Below, piece after piece: positions 22,885 through 30,891 of a DNA stretch of 35,542 nucleotides. Every line of letters starts with the position of its first letter. Positions within the stretch are counted from its first letter, which is position 1. The notes below the pieces were generated by a model. That model was given only the letters and a program-made list of their open reading frames with translations, had not been told where the DNA came from and made no database searches. The stretch covers positions 1-35,542 of the forward strand of contig DERN01000012.1 of assembly GCA_002360925.1 (NCBI GenBank), in the 5' to 3' direction. Both the position numbers and the translations under genes were made by a program. This DNA is from Flavobacteriaceae bacterium UBA3339 (GTDB lineage: Bacteria > Bacteroidota > Bacteroidia > Flavobacteriales > Flavobacteriaceae).

Positions 22885-23490
22885 ATGGCAAGATATACTG
22901 GTCCACAAACTAAAATTGCACGTAAATTCGGTGAAGCAATTTTCGGAGATGATAGATCTTTTGAAAAAAGAAACTATCCTCCAGGTCAACACGGGTTGGC
23001 AAAAAAGAGAGGTAAAAAATCTGAGTATGCAATCCAGTTAATGGAGAAACAAAAAGCTAAGTATACTTACGGTATCTTAGAAAAACAATTCCGTAACTTA
23101 TTTAAAAAAGCATCAGCTGCTCGTGGAGTAACAGGTGAAGTTTTAATCCAGTTATGTGAATCACGTTTAGACAACGTAGTATACAGAATGGGTATTGCTC
23201 CTTCTCGTCGTGCTGCACGTCAAATCGTTTCTCACAGACATATTACTGTAAACGGTGAGTTGGTTAACATTCCTTCTTATCAATTAAAAGCTGGTGATAA
23301 AGTAGCAGTTCGTGAAAAATCAAAATCATTAGACGCTATCGAACGTTCATTATCTAATTCTAGCTCTGTTTATGAATGGATTACTTGGAACAACGAAACT
23401 AAAGAAGGTACATTTGTAAGTGTTCCTGCTAGACTTCAAGTTCCAGAAAACATCAAAGAACAGTTAATCGTAGAGTTGTACAACAAATAA
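22885..23490 (+). CDS. rpsD: 30S ribosomal protein S4
   Basis: 201 residues. S4 starts 30S body assembly and in many bacteria represses the alpha operon. ARYTGPQTKIARKFGEAIFG, NYPPGQHGLAKKRGKKSEYA and an S4 RNA-binding domain (ESRLDNVVYRMGIAPSRRAA, then RQIVSHRHITVNG) are seen. The zinc-binding cysteines of some S4 proteins are absent. The leader hairpin suggests self-control together with rpoA, 25 bases downstream. Confidence 0.98.
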   Translation: MARYTGPQTKIARKFGEAIFGDDRSFEKRNYPPGQHGLAKKRGKKSEYAIQLMEKQKAKYTYGILEKQFRNLFKKASAARGVTGEVLIQLCESRLDNVVYRMGIAPSRRAARQIVSHRHITVNGELVNIPSYQLKAGDKVAVREKSKSLDAIERSLSNSSSVYEWITWNNETKEGTFVSVPARLQVPENIKEQLIVELYNK

Positions 23491-23515
23491 TAAGTGACAT
23501 TCAGTCGAAATCAAT

Positions 23516-24508
23516 ATGGCAATATTTAATTTTCAAAAGCCCGATAAAGTTATCATGATCGATTCAACCGATTTTAAAGGGAAGTTCGAATTCCGCCCTT
23601 TAGAACCTGGATATGGATTGACTATTGGTAATGCATTAAGAAGAGTACTTCTATCATCATTAGAAGGATATGCGATTACTTCAGTTCGCATCGAAGGCGT
23701 TGAACATGAGTTTTCTACTATTGCCGGTGTTGTTGAAGACGTAACAGAAATTATCCTTAACTTAAAACAAGTACGTTTCAAACGTCAGATCGAAGATATC
23801 GATAATGAATCTGTTAGTATTTCATTTACTGGTAAAGAACAATTGACAGCTGGAGATTTCCAAAAATTCATTTCAGGTTTCCAAGTGTTAAATCCTGAAT
23901 TAGTGATTTTAAATATGGAGCCATCTGTTACCATCAATATGGAATTAAGTATTGAAAAAGGTAGAGGATATGTTCCGGCTGAGGAAAATAGAAAACCAAA
24001 CGTTCCAATCGGAACCATTTTTACAGATTCGATTTATACACCTGTTAAAAATGTGAAATACGCTATTGAAAACTACCGTGTAGAACAAAAAACGGACTAC
24101 GAAAAATTGGTTTTCGATATCGTAACAGACGGATCTATTCATCCTAAAGACGCATTAACTGAAGCTGCAAAAACGCTTATCCATCATTTCATGTTATTCT
24201 CTGATGAGAGAATTACTTTAGAGGCAGACGAAATTGCTCAAACTGAATCATATGACGAGGAATCTTTACATATGAGACAGCTTCTAAAAACAAAATTGAT
24301 AGATTTAGATCTTTCAGTAAGAGCGTTAAATTGTTTAAAAGCGGCTGAAGTTGACACATTAGGCGATTTAGTTTCTTATAACAAAAACGATTTAATGAAA
24401 TTTAGAAATTTCGGAAAGAAATCTTTAACGGAACTTGAAGAATTAGTTGCAAACAAAGGTTTGAATTTCGGAATGGATCTATCAAAGTACAAATTAGATA
24501 AAGAATAA
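23516..24508 (+). CDS. rpoA: RNA polymerase alpha subunit
   Basis: 330 residues. The N-terminal dimerisation and assembly domain runs to about residue 230 (LEPGYGLTIGNALRRVLLSS, HEFSTIAGVVEDVTEIILNL). A linker follows, then a C-terminal domain of helix-hairpin-helix type (LDLSVRALNCLKAAEVDTLG, NFGKKSLTELEELVANKGL) that contacts UP elements and activators. A 60-base gap with a hairpin separates it from rplQ. Confidence 0.98.
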   Translation: MAIFNFQKPDKVIMIDSTDFKGKFEFRPLEPGYGLTIGNALRRVLLSSLEGYAITSVRIEGVEHEFSTIAGVVEDVTEIILNLKQVRFKRQIEDIDNESVSISFTGKEQLTAGDFQKFISGFQVLNPELVILNMEPSVTINMELSIEKGRGYVPAEENRKPNVPIGTIFTDSIYTPVKNVKYAIENYRVEQKTDYEKLVFDIVTDGSIHPKDALTEAAKTLIHHFMLFSDERITLEADEIAQTESYDEESLHMRQLLKTKLIDLDLSVRALNCLKAAEVDTLGDLVSYNKNDLMKFRNFGKKSLTELEELVANKGLNFGMDLSKYKLDKE

Positions 24509-24511
24509 TTG

Positions 24512-24552
24512 CTTCATATTTTGCTCTCCAAAGAGGATTGAGCAAGATGAAG
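24512..24552 (+). promoter_or_regulatory. Hairpin in the rpoA-rplQ gap
   Basis: cttcat (24512-24517) pairs with atgaag (24547-24552). ttgctc (24521-24526) pairs with gagcaa (24540-24545), and tcc (24527-24529) with gga (24535-24537). No T-run follows, so a terminator is unlikely. It may stabilise the transcript, mark a processing site, or let L17 control its own synthesis. Confidence 0.5.
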
Positions 24553-24568
24553 TTTAAAAAATAACGTC

Positions 24569-25057
24569 ATGAGACACGGAAAAAAAGTAAATCACTTAGG
24601 CAGACAAGCTGGTCATAGAAAAGCAATGTTAGCTAATATGGCTTGTTCTTTAATCGAGCATAAGCGTATCAATACTACTGTTGCTAAAGCAAAAGCTTTG
24701 AAACAATACATCGAGCCTTTAGTAACTAAATCTAAAACAGACGACACACACAACCGTCGTATTGTTTTCTCTTACTTAAAAAACAAATATGCTGTTACTG
24801 AATTATTCAGAGAAGTAGCACCAAAAGTAGGAGACCGTCCAGGTGGATATACTCGTATCATTAAATTAGGAAATCGTTTAGGAGATAATGCTGAAATGGC
24901 AATGATTGAATTAGTAGATTTCAACGAGTTATACAACGCTGGTAAAAAAGAAGTTAAAAAAGCTACAACTAGAAGAGGTAGAAAAAAAGCTGAGCCAAAA
25001 GCTGATGCTACTCCTGCAACTGAAACTTCTACTGAAGCTACTGAAACTAATGAATAA
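24569..25057 (+). CDS. rplQ: 50S ribosomal protein L17 with extended C-terminus
   Basis: 162 residues, against about 120-130 in many bacteria. The core is MRHGKKVNHLGRQAGHRKAM, LANMACSLIEHKRINTTVAK, TRIIKLGNRLGDNAEMAMIE. After the core comes a basic then Ala/Thr/Glu-rich tail (TTRRGRKKAEPKADATPATE), probably disordered. L17 sits near the tunnel exit, so the tail may point into solvent. It closes the ribosomal cluster; a terminator follows. Confidence 0.97.
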   Translation: MRHGKKVNHLGRQAGHRKAMLANMACSLIEHKRINTTVAKAKALKQYIEPLVTKSKTDDTHNRRIVFSYLKNKYAVTELFREVAPKVGDRPGGYTRIIKLGNRLGDNAEMAMIELVDFNELYNAGKKEVKKATTRRGRKKAEPKADATPATETSTEATETNE

Positions 25058-25085
25058 TTGTATTTTAAATACATATTATAATATT

Positions 25086-25120
25086 AAAAGGATGAACCAT
25101 TTAGGTTTGTCCTTTTTTTT
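25086..25120 (+). terminator. Terminator at the end of the ribosomal cluster
   Basis: aaaaggatgaacc (25086-25098) pairs with ggtttgtcctttt (25104-25116), with one G-T pair and one mismatch, followed by a T-run. It separates rplQ from carA. Confidence 0.78.
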
Positions 25121-25150
25121 ATTTATAGATAAAATACAGATTAATTTTAT

Positions 25151-25158
25151 TAATTTTG
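25151..25158 (+). promoter_or_regulatory. Promoter box TAATTTTG upstream of carA
   Basis: Exact match to TAnnTTTG, 18 bases before the carA ATG. A -33 TTTG at normal spacing is not visible. Confidence 0.55.
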
Positions 25159-25176
25159 CAAAACAATCTAACGACA

Positions 25177-26289
25177 ATGAAATACACAACAAAAGATAAA
25201 GCCATTATTTTACTAAGTGATGGTACCATTTTTCATGGGAAATCAGTAGGTATTAAAGGTACAACTACAGGTGAAATCTGTTTTAATACCGGTGTAACAG
25301 GTTATCAGGAAATCTTTACAGATCCTTCTTATTTCGGACAAATCATGCTTTCTACAACGGCGCACATCGGAAACTACGGTGTTCATACAGACGAAGTAGA
25401 TTCTGATGGAATTAAAATTGCCGGATTGGTTTGTAAAAACTTCAGTTATAATTTTTCTCGTCCTGCTGCATACGAATCGTTATACGAATATTTCGAAAAG
25501 AAAAACCTTATTGCAGTAAGCGATGTAGATACACGCGCTTTGGTAAGTTATATTAGAGATAATGGTGCAATGAATGCGGTTATTTCTACAGACGGAAAAA
25601 CAATTGAAGAATTAAAAGCCATTTTAAACGCTGTTCCAAATATGAACGGATTAGAATTGGCTTCTAAAGTTTCGACTACAGAACCTTATTTTTACGGAAA
25701 CGAAGATGCAACATATAAAGTTTCGGCTTTAGATTTTGGTATTAAAACCAATATTTTGCGTTGTTTGGCAGAACGTGATTGTTACGTAAAAGTGTTTCCT
25801 TACAATACGCCATTATCCGAGCTTCAAAAATTTAATCCAGATGGATATTTCTTATCAAACGGACCTGGAGATCCACAGCCTTTGGTTGATGTTATCGAAA
25901 CTGCAAAAGATATCATTGCAACAGATAAACCGGTTTTCGGAATTTGTTTAGGACATCAAATTATTGCTTTATCGCAAGGGATCAATACTTATAAAATGTT
26001 TAACGGACACAGAGGAATTAATCATCCTGTTATGAATGTTGAAACAAATAAAGGAGAAATTACTTCACAAAATCACGGTTTTGCGGTTGTTCGAGAAGAA
26101 GTTGAAAACAATCCAAATGTTGAAATAACACATTATCATCTAAACGATAATACGGTTGCTGGAATCCGTTTAAAAGACAAACAAGTGTTTTCGGTACAAT
26201 ATCACCCTGAATCAAGTCCTGGACCAAATGATTCTAAGTATTTATTCGATCAATTTGTATCGTATATGAAAGAACAAAAAGAAGCTTAA
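25177..26289 (+). CDS. carA: Carbamoyl-phosphate synthase small subunit (glutamine amidotransferase)
   Basis: 370 residues from ATG at 25177. An in-frame TTG at 25156 lies inside the promoter box and is rejected as start. CarA hydrolyses glutamine and passes ammonia to CarB for carbamoyl phosphate, used for arginine and pyrimidines. The N-terminal CPSase domain (GEICFNTGVTGYQEIFTDPS) is followed by a class I glutaminase domain. Its nucleophile is the cysteine in PVFGICLGHQIIAL, with His and Glu in VQYHPESSPGP. No carB is in this window. It stands alone between two terminators. Confidence 0.97.
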   Translation: MKYTTKDKAIILLSDGTIFHGKSVGIKGTTTGEICFNTGVTGYQEIFTDPSYFGQIMLSTTAHIGNYGVHTDEVDSDGIKIAGLVCKNFSYNFSRPAAYESLYEYFEKKNLIAVSDVDTRALVSYIRDNGAMNAVISTDGKTIEELKAILNAVPNMNGLELASKVSTTEPYFYGNEDATYKVSALDFGIKTNILRCLAERDCYVKVFPYNTPLSELQKFNPDGYFLSNGPGDPQPLVDVIETAKDIIATDKPVFGICLGHQIIALSQGINTYKMFNGHRGINHPVMNVETNKGEITSQNHGFAVVREEVENNPNVEITHYHLNDNTVAGIRLKDKQVFSVQYHPESSPGPNDSKYLFDQFVSYMKEQKEA

Positions 26290-26306
26290 AACTTCTATAA
26301 ATATAA

Positions 26307-26344
26307 GAAGCCTTTCGGAGTTTTTACTCTGGAAGGTTTTTGTT
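26307..26344 (+). terminator. Terminator after carA
   Basis: gaagcctttcggag (26307-26320) pairs with ctctggaaggtttt (26327-26340), partly through G-T pairs, then T-rich sequence. Confidence 0.7.
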
Positions 26345-26377
26345 TTAAAGAAATATTAAACCGATTTTAAATTTAAA

Positions 26378-26695
26378 ATGGAAATTACTACATTACATAC
26401 CTTATCGTTTAAAGAAATTTTAAACTATATCGAAGAGCATTATCAAAGCAATCCGTCGGCTTTTAAAAATGGTGAATTACAAAATTCGGAAGATGAAAAT
26501 CAAGGAAGTGCAAAAACCTTGTTCTTTGCCCAATTAAATAATCTATCAAAAGAAGATACGTTAAAATTATTTGCCGAGCATTATCAATCGGTTTTAGAAG
26601 ATTTAAACGGAACATCGCATCAAAATATCCGAAATTTCATGAATTACGGATGGGAAGGCGTTGTTTTTGAGAAAGATGTTTTAAAAGCGAAATAA
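26378..26695 (+). CDS. HopJ type III effector family protein
   Basis: 105 residues. It matches the HopJ family pattern as I know it: NYIEEHYQSNPSAFKNGELQ, the SEDENQGSAKTLFFAQLNNL block, then LKLFAEHYQSVLEDLNGTSH and QNIRNFMNYGWEGVVFEKDV. The family name comes from a Pseudomonas effector, but members are widespread in free-living bacteria with no type III system and their function is unknown. No secretion signal is seen, so it is probably cytoplasmic. It is a single gene between carA and eno. Confidence 0.85.
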   Translation: MEITTLHTLSFKEILNYIEEHYQSNPSAFKNGELQNSEDENQGSAKTLFFAQLNNLSKEDTLKLFAEHYQSVLEDLNGTSHQNIRNFMNYGWEGVVFEKDVLKAK

Positions 26696-26717
26696 ATTTT
26701 AATAAATAGATTTCATT

Positions 26718-26751
26718 AGAGATTAGGAAAAGAAAGGTCCTCTTTTTTTTT
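26718..26751 (+). terminator. Probable weak terminator before eno
   Basis: agag (26718-26721) can pair with ctct (26740-26743), or agga (26725-26728) with tcct (26738-26741). A run of nine T follows. The stem is short, so this rests mainly on the T-run and position. Confidence 0.4.
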
Positions 26752-26765
26752 ATCAATCAAATAAT

Positions 26766-26773
26766 TACATTTG
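26766..26773 (+). promoter_or_regulatory. Promoter box TACATTTG upstream of eno
   Basis: Exact TAnnTTTG match, 30 bases before the eno start codon. Confidence 0.65.
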
Positions 26774-26803
26774 CAAACAAATTAAACAACACAATTAAAT
26801 AAT

Positions 26804-28099
26804 ATGAGTACAATCGTAAAAATTCATGCACGTCAGATTTTAGATTCTCGTGGTAATCCAACGGTAGAAGTTGATGTAGTTACAGAAAACGGCATTTTAG
26901 GAAGAGCAGCTGTGCCTTCAGGAGCTTCAACAGGCGAGCACGAAGCCGTAGAATTACGCGATGGCGGTAAAAGCTGGATGGGTAAAGGAGTTTTAAACGC
27001 TGTAAAAAATGTAAACGAAGTAATTGCTGAAAGCATTGTGGGTTATAGCGTATTTGAACAAAACGCAATCGATCAGGCAATGATTGAATTAGATGGTACT
27101 CCGAATAAATCAAATTTAGGCGCAAACGCAATTTTAGGAGTTTCTCTGGCTGTTGCTAAAGCGGCTGCAAACGAATTAGGAATGCCTTTATATCGTTATG
27201 TTGGTGGAGTTTCGGCTAATACATTACCAGTTCCAATGATGAATATCATCAACGGAGGATCACATTCTGATGCGCCAATCGCGTTCCAAGAATTTATGAT
27301 TATGCCGGTTTTGGCAAAAGATTTCACTCAAGCTATGCAAATGGGAACAGAAATCTTCCATAATCTAAAAAAAGTATTACACGATCGTAATTTAAGCACT
27401 GCTGTTGGCGACGAAGGCGGATTTGCTCCGAACTTAGCTGGCGGAACCGAAGATGCTTTAGATTCGATTAAATTAGCTGTAGAAAAAGCAGGTTACGAAT
27501 TCGGAAAAGATATCATGATTGCATTAGATTGTGCGGCTTCTGAATTTTATGTAAACGGAAAATACGATTATACGAAGTTTGAAGGCGAAGCAGGAAAAGT
27601 TCGTACATCAGAAGAGCAAGCAAATTATTTAGCTGAATTATGTGAGAAATATCCGATTGTTTCAATCGAAGACGGAATGTACGAAGATGATTGGGCTGGT
27701 TGGAATTTATTGACTCAAAAAATCGGAGATAAAGTTCAATTGGTAGGAGACGATTTATTTGTTACTAATGTAGCGCGTTTAGAAAGAGGAATCAATGAAA
27801 ATACCGCAAATTCGATCTTAATTAAAGTAAACCAAATCGGTACTTTAACCGAAACAATTGCAGCGGTAAATATGGCGCATAATGCAGGATATACTTCAGT
27901 AATGTCGCATCGTTCGGGCGAAACAGAAGATAATACCATTGCAGATTTAGCGGTGGCTTTAAACTGTGGGCAAATCAAAACTGGTTCGGCTTCTCGTTCA
28001 GATCGTATGAGTAAATACAATCAGTTATTGCGCATCGAAGAAGAATTGGCAAACGTTGCTTATTACCCTCAAATGAAAGCTTTTAAAGTAAAGAAATAA
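26804..28099 (+). CDS. eno: Enolase
   Basis: 431 residues, full length. Enolase interconverts 2-phosphoglycerate and phosphoenolpyruvate in glycolysis. The N-terminal domain holds ILDSRGNPTVEVDVVTENG and the mobile loop AAVPSGASTGEHEAVELRD. The barrel domain contains GDEGGFAPNL, the metal ligands around IEDGMYEDDWAGW and VGDDLFVTN. The signature ILIKVNQIGTLTET includes the catalytic lysine, and SHRSGETEDNTIADL follows. It has its own promoter box and terminator. Confidence 0.98.
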   Translation: MSTIVKIHARQILDSRGNPTVEVDVVTENGILGRAAVPSGASTGEHEAVELRDGGKSWMGKGVLNAVKNVNEVIAESIVGYSVFEQNAIDQAMIELDGTPNKSNLGANAILGVSLAVAKAAANELGMPLYRYVGGVSANTLPVPMMNIINGGSHSDAPIAFQEFMIMPVLAKDFTQAMQMGTEIFHNLKKVLHDRNLSTAVGDEGGFAPNLAGGTEDALDSIKLAVEKAGYEFGKDIMIALDCAASEFYVNGKYDYTKFEGEAGKVRTSEEQANYLAELCEKYPIVSIEDGMYEDDWAGWNLLTQKIGDKVQLVGDDLFVTNVARLERGINENTANSILIKVNQIGTLTETIAAVNMAHNAGYTSVMSHRSGETEDNTIADLAVALNCGQIKTGSASRSDRMSKYNQLLRIEEELANVAYYPQMKAFKVKK

Positions 28100-28118
28100 T
28101 TAAATTTTTCATAAATTT

Positions 28119-28147
28119 AAAAAAGTCGCTGTTTTGCGACTTTTTTT
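28119..28147 (+). terminator. Terminator after eno
   Basis: aaaaaagtcgc (28119-28129) pairs with gcgacttttt from 28136, with loop tgtttt, then a long T-run. This is the strongest terminator shape in this part of the window. Confidence 0.9.
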
Positions 28148-28335
28148 GTTTTTGGTAAAAATTCAAATGATTTGAATTTAATTTTAGGATATAAATTCTA
28201 TATCCATAATCTATTCACTAAAAATAAGATAATTTTAAAGAGGCTTTTTAATAAAACATTAAGAAAAATCTTCTTTTTTTTGAAAATCAATCAATATAAT
28301 TCTTTAGAAGATTATATTAGAACAAAAGAATTTAG

Positions 28336-28343
28336 TATATTCG
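28336..28343 (+). promoter_or_regulatory. Promoter-like box TATATTCG upstream of gltA
   Basis: One mismatch to TAnnTTTG, 26 bases before the gltA ATG. The AT-rich 28150-28335 shows nothing else I can support. Confidence 0.4.
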
Positions 28344-28369
28344 CATTTAGCAAATAAAATTAATAATAT

Positions 28370-29653
28370 ATGTCTAATACTGCTACTATAGAAGTTAATG
28401 GTAAAAAAGTTGAGTTACCTGTTATCGTAGGTACAGAAAACGAAGTTGCTATTGATATCGAAAAGTTAAGAGCTTTAACAGGAGCAATTACCTTAGATCC
28501 GGGGTATAAAAATTCAGGTTCATGTAAAAGTGCTATCACGTTTTTAGATGGTGAAGAAGGAATTTTAAGATACCGTGGATATGCAATTGAAGATTTGGCA
28601 GAAAAGTCGAATTTTATAGAAGTTGCTTATTTAATTATTTTCGGAGAATTACCAACACAAGCTCAGGTTGAAAAATTTGAGACCGATATCCGTAAACATA
28701 CATTGGTTAATGAAGAAATGAAAGGAATCATTGATGGATTCCCTAAACATGCGCATCCAATGGGTGTTTTAGCTTCATTAACATGTGCTTTAACAGCTTT
28801 TAATCCTAAAGTTGTCAATGCAGATTGCGAAGCTGATATGTACGAGGCTGTTTGTAAAATAATGGGTAAATTCTTAGTAATTGCTACATGGACTTACAGA
28901 AAAGCTAAAGGATATCCTTTAAATTACTATGATAACACAAAACCGTATGTTGAAAATTTCTTACGTTTAATGTTTGAATTACCAACAGGACCTTACAAAG
29001 TTAATCCGGTAGTGTTAAATGCGATCGACAAATTATTTATCTTACACGCAGATCACGAGCAAAACTGTTCAACATCAACAGTTCGTATGGTAGGTTCATC
29101 GCACGCAGGATTGTTTGCATCAATTTCTTCAGGAGTTTCTGCTTTATGGGGACCGTTACACGGAGGTGCTAATCAGGCTGTTTTGGAAATGTTAGAAGAA
29201 ATCCAAAACGATGGAGGAGATGCTGATAAATATTTAGCAAAAGCAAAAGATAAAAATGATCCGTTCCGTTTAATGGGATTCGGTCACAGAGTTTACAAAA
29301 ACTTCGATCCACGTGCTCGTATCATCAAAAAAGCAGCTGACGAAGTGTTAGCTGATTTAGGTGTAGAAGATCCAATCTTAAGAATCGCTAAAGATTTAGA
29401 AGAAAAAGCATTAAAAGATGAATATTTCGTTGCACGTAACTTATATCCAAACGTAGATTTCTATTCAGGTATCATTTACCGCGCTTTAGGAATTCCGACT
29501 GAAATGTTCACTGTAATGTTTGCTATCGGACGTTTACCTGGTTGGGTTGCACAATGGAAAGAAATGCGCGTAAACAAAGAACCAATCGGTCGTCCGCGTC
29601 AAGTATACGTTGGTGAACCATTGCGTCCATTCAAAGAAATGAAAGACAGATAG
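28370..29653 (+). CDS. gltA: Citrate synthase
   Basis: 427 residues, the long Gram-negative type with an N-terminal beta domain (ITLDPGYKNSGSCKSAITFL). It condenses oxaloacetate and acetyl-CoA to citrate, the first step of the TCA cycle. Catalytic segments are WGPLHGGANQAVLEML, with the active histidine, and MGFGHRVYKNFDPRA, with a second histidine. ILHADHEQNCSTSTVRM precedes the first. The substrate-binding arginine lies in PRQVYVGEPLRPF or nearby. It is a single gene with its own promoter-like box and terminator. Confidence 0.98.
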   Translation: MSNTATIEVNGKKVELPVIVGTENEVAIDIEKLRALTGAITLDPGYKNSGSCKSAITFLDGEEGILRYRGYAIEDLAEKSNFIEVAYLIIFGELPTQAQVEKFETDIRKHTLVNEEMKGIIDGFPKHAHPMGVLASLTCALTAFNPKVVNADCEADMYEAVCKIMGKFLVIATWTYRKAKGYPLNYYDNTKPYVENFLRLMFELPTGPYKVNPVVLNAIDKLFILHADHEQNCSTSTVRMVGSSHAGLFASISSGVSALWGPLHGGANQAVLEMLEEIQNDGGDADKYLAKAKDKNDPFRLMGFGHRVYKNFDPRARIIKKAADEVLADLGVEDPILRIAKDLEEKALKDEYFVARNLYPNVDFYSGIIYRALGIPTEMFTVMFAIGRLPGWVAQWKEMRVNKEPIGRPRQVYVGEPLRPFKEMKDR

Positions 29654-29686
29654 TCTTTATTAAAATACTTTATTTATAAACTCTTC

Positions 29687-29716
29687 AAAAGCCAAATCGA
29701 ATGATTTGGCTTTTGT
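29687..29716 (+). terminator. Terminator after gltA
   Basis: A perfect 12-bp stem, aaaagccaaatc (29687-29698) with gatttggctttt (29703-29714), has a 4-base loop and T-rich end. Confidence 0.85.
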
Positions 29717-29749
29717 TGTTATTCTGTTTTTTCACTGCAAAGAACTTCT

Positions 29750-29757
29750 TATATTTG
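29750..29757 (+). promoter_or_regulatory. Promoter box TATATTTG upstream of the amidinotransferase-fold gene
   Basis: Exact TAnnTTTG match, 21 bases before ATG 29779. It lies inside the longer open frame that starts at 29701, which argues for the later start. Confidence 0.65.
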
Positions 29758-29778
29758 CTAAAATCAACTTTCAGAATT

Positions 29779-30690
29779 ATGAATTTACATGTAACAGACG
29801 AAACTTCCAGGTTAAAGGCCGTAGTTTTGGGAACAGCGGTAAGCAGTGGTCCAACTCCTACGGTTGATGAAGCGTATGATCCAAAATCTTTAGAGCATAT
29901 CAAAGCGGGAACGTATCCGATAGAAGCTGATATGATTAAAGAAATGGATGCTTTTAATGAAGTTTTTAAGAAATATGATGTAAAAGTTTATCGTCCGGAA
30001 ATCATAGAAGATTATAATCAGATTTTTAGCCGTGATATCGGTTTTGTAATCGACGATATTTTTATAAAAGCAAATATTTTACCCGATCGTGAGCGCGAAT
30101 TAGACGCAATTCAGTACGTAATCGATCAAATGGATCCAAATAAAGTAGTTCGTCCGCCAGAAGAAGTTCATATTGAAGGAGGAGACGTGATGTTGTGGAA
30201 TGATCATATTTTTATCGGAACCTACAAAGGAAGTGATTATAAAGATTTTATCACAGCGCGTACCAACATGCAGGGCGTTCAGTTTATAAAGGAATTGTTT
30301 CCGAACAAAATTGTAAAAGAATTCGATTTGGTTAAATCTAAAATCGAACCTCGTGATAACGCCTTACATTTAGATTGTTGTTTTCAGCCTGTAGGAAAAA
30401 ATAAAGGAATTATTTACAAATCGGGCTTTAGAGAAGAGGCAGATTATATGTATTTGGTAAATCTATTCGGAAAAGAAAACTTATTCCATATAGAACGAGA
30501 AGAAATGTATCATATGAATTCGAATGTTTTTTCGATCGATTCAAATGTGGTAGTCTCAGAGCGTAATTTTACCCGATTAAATAATTGGTTGCGCGATAAC
30601 GGTTTTATTGTAGAAGAAATTCCGTATGCCGAAATTTCAAAGCAAGAAGGTCTTTTAAGATGTTCAACTTTACCATTAATAAGAGAATAA
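29779..30690 (+). CDS. Amidinotransferase-fold (DDAH/arginine deiminase-like) enzyme
   Basis: 303 residues from ATG 29779; an upstream in-frame ATG at 29701 precedes the promoter box and overlaps the gltA terminator, so it was not used. The fold family acts on guanidino groups of arginine derivatives. The core residues are visible: E133-G-G-D136 (HIEGGDVMLW), H197 (NALHLDCCFQPVG) and the nucleophile C295 (GLLRCSTLPLIRE). The SRDIGFVIDD block fits substrate binding. Such proteins are often named dimethylarginine dimethylaminohydrolase, but deiminase or amidinotransferase activity cannot be told apart here. ctlX, of the same fold, lies 201 bases downstream. Confidence 0.88.
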   Translation: MNLHVTDETSRLKAVVLGTAVSSGPTPTVDEAYDPKSLEHIKAGTYPIEADMIKEMDAFNEVFKKYDVKVYRPEIIEDYNQIFSRDIGFVIDDIFIKANILPDRERELDAIQYVIDQMDPNKVVRPPEEVHIEGGDVMLWNDHIFIGTYKGSDYKDFITARTNMQGVQFIKELFPNKIVKEFDLVKSKIEPRDNALHLDCCFQPVGKNKGIIYKSGFREEADYMYLVNLFGKENLFHIEREEMYHMNSNVFSIDSNVVVSERNFTRLNNWLRDNGFIVEEIPYAEISKQEGLLRCSTLPLIRE

Positions 30691-30744
30691 GTTGTACGTT
30701 CTAGGTTTTAAAATATAGTTGTCAATAAGCAACAATTTCTAAGA

Positions 30745-30830
30745 CGGTTTGTCATTCCGACAAAGGAGGAATCTGATTAATTATTACAAGATTCTTCATT
30801 TCACTTTGTTTCATTCTGAATGACAAAACG
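30745..30830. repeat. Dispersed-type inverted repeat between two genes
   Basis: The outer arms are cggtttgtcattc (30745-30757) and gaatgacaaaacg (30818-30830). The inner arms are gaggaatct (30766-30774) and agattcttc (30789-30797). The pattern, gtcattccga with aggaggaatct and a mirrored end, is one I associate with repeats scattered between genes in Flavobacteriaceae. It can fold into a long hairpin and may end transcription of the upstream gene. Confidence 0.7.
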
Positions 30831-30891
30831 GAATAAATAGAATAAATATACAACACCCAACCTATAACTTTATAATATAAAAACAAAATAT

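Noticed and set aside
22841..23041. 66-codon frame overlapping the rpsD start
   Set aside because: It runs through the leader hairpin and then out of frame with S4; a shadow.
25156..25176. TTG start for carA
   Set aside because: It lies within the promoter box TAATTTTG; ATG 25177 fits the family.
28172..28357. 61-codon plus-strand frame between eno and gltA
   Set aside because: Very AT-rich and low in complexity, with no family signal. It overlaps the gltA promoter region and looks like chance.
29701..29778. Upstream start for the amidinotransferase-fold gene
   Set aside because: It would begin inside the gltA terminator and before the promoter box at 29750-29757. The added residues are hydrophobic and not family-like.
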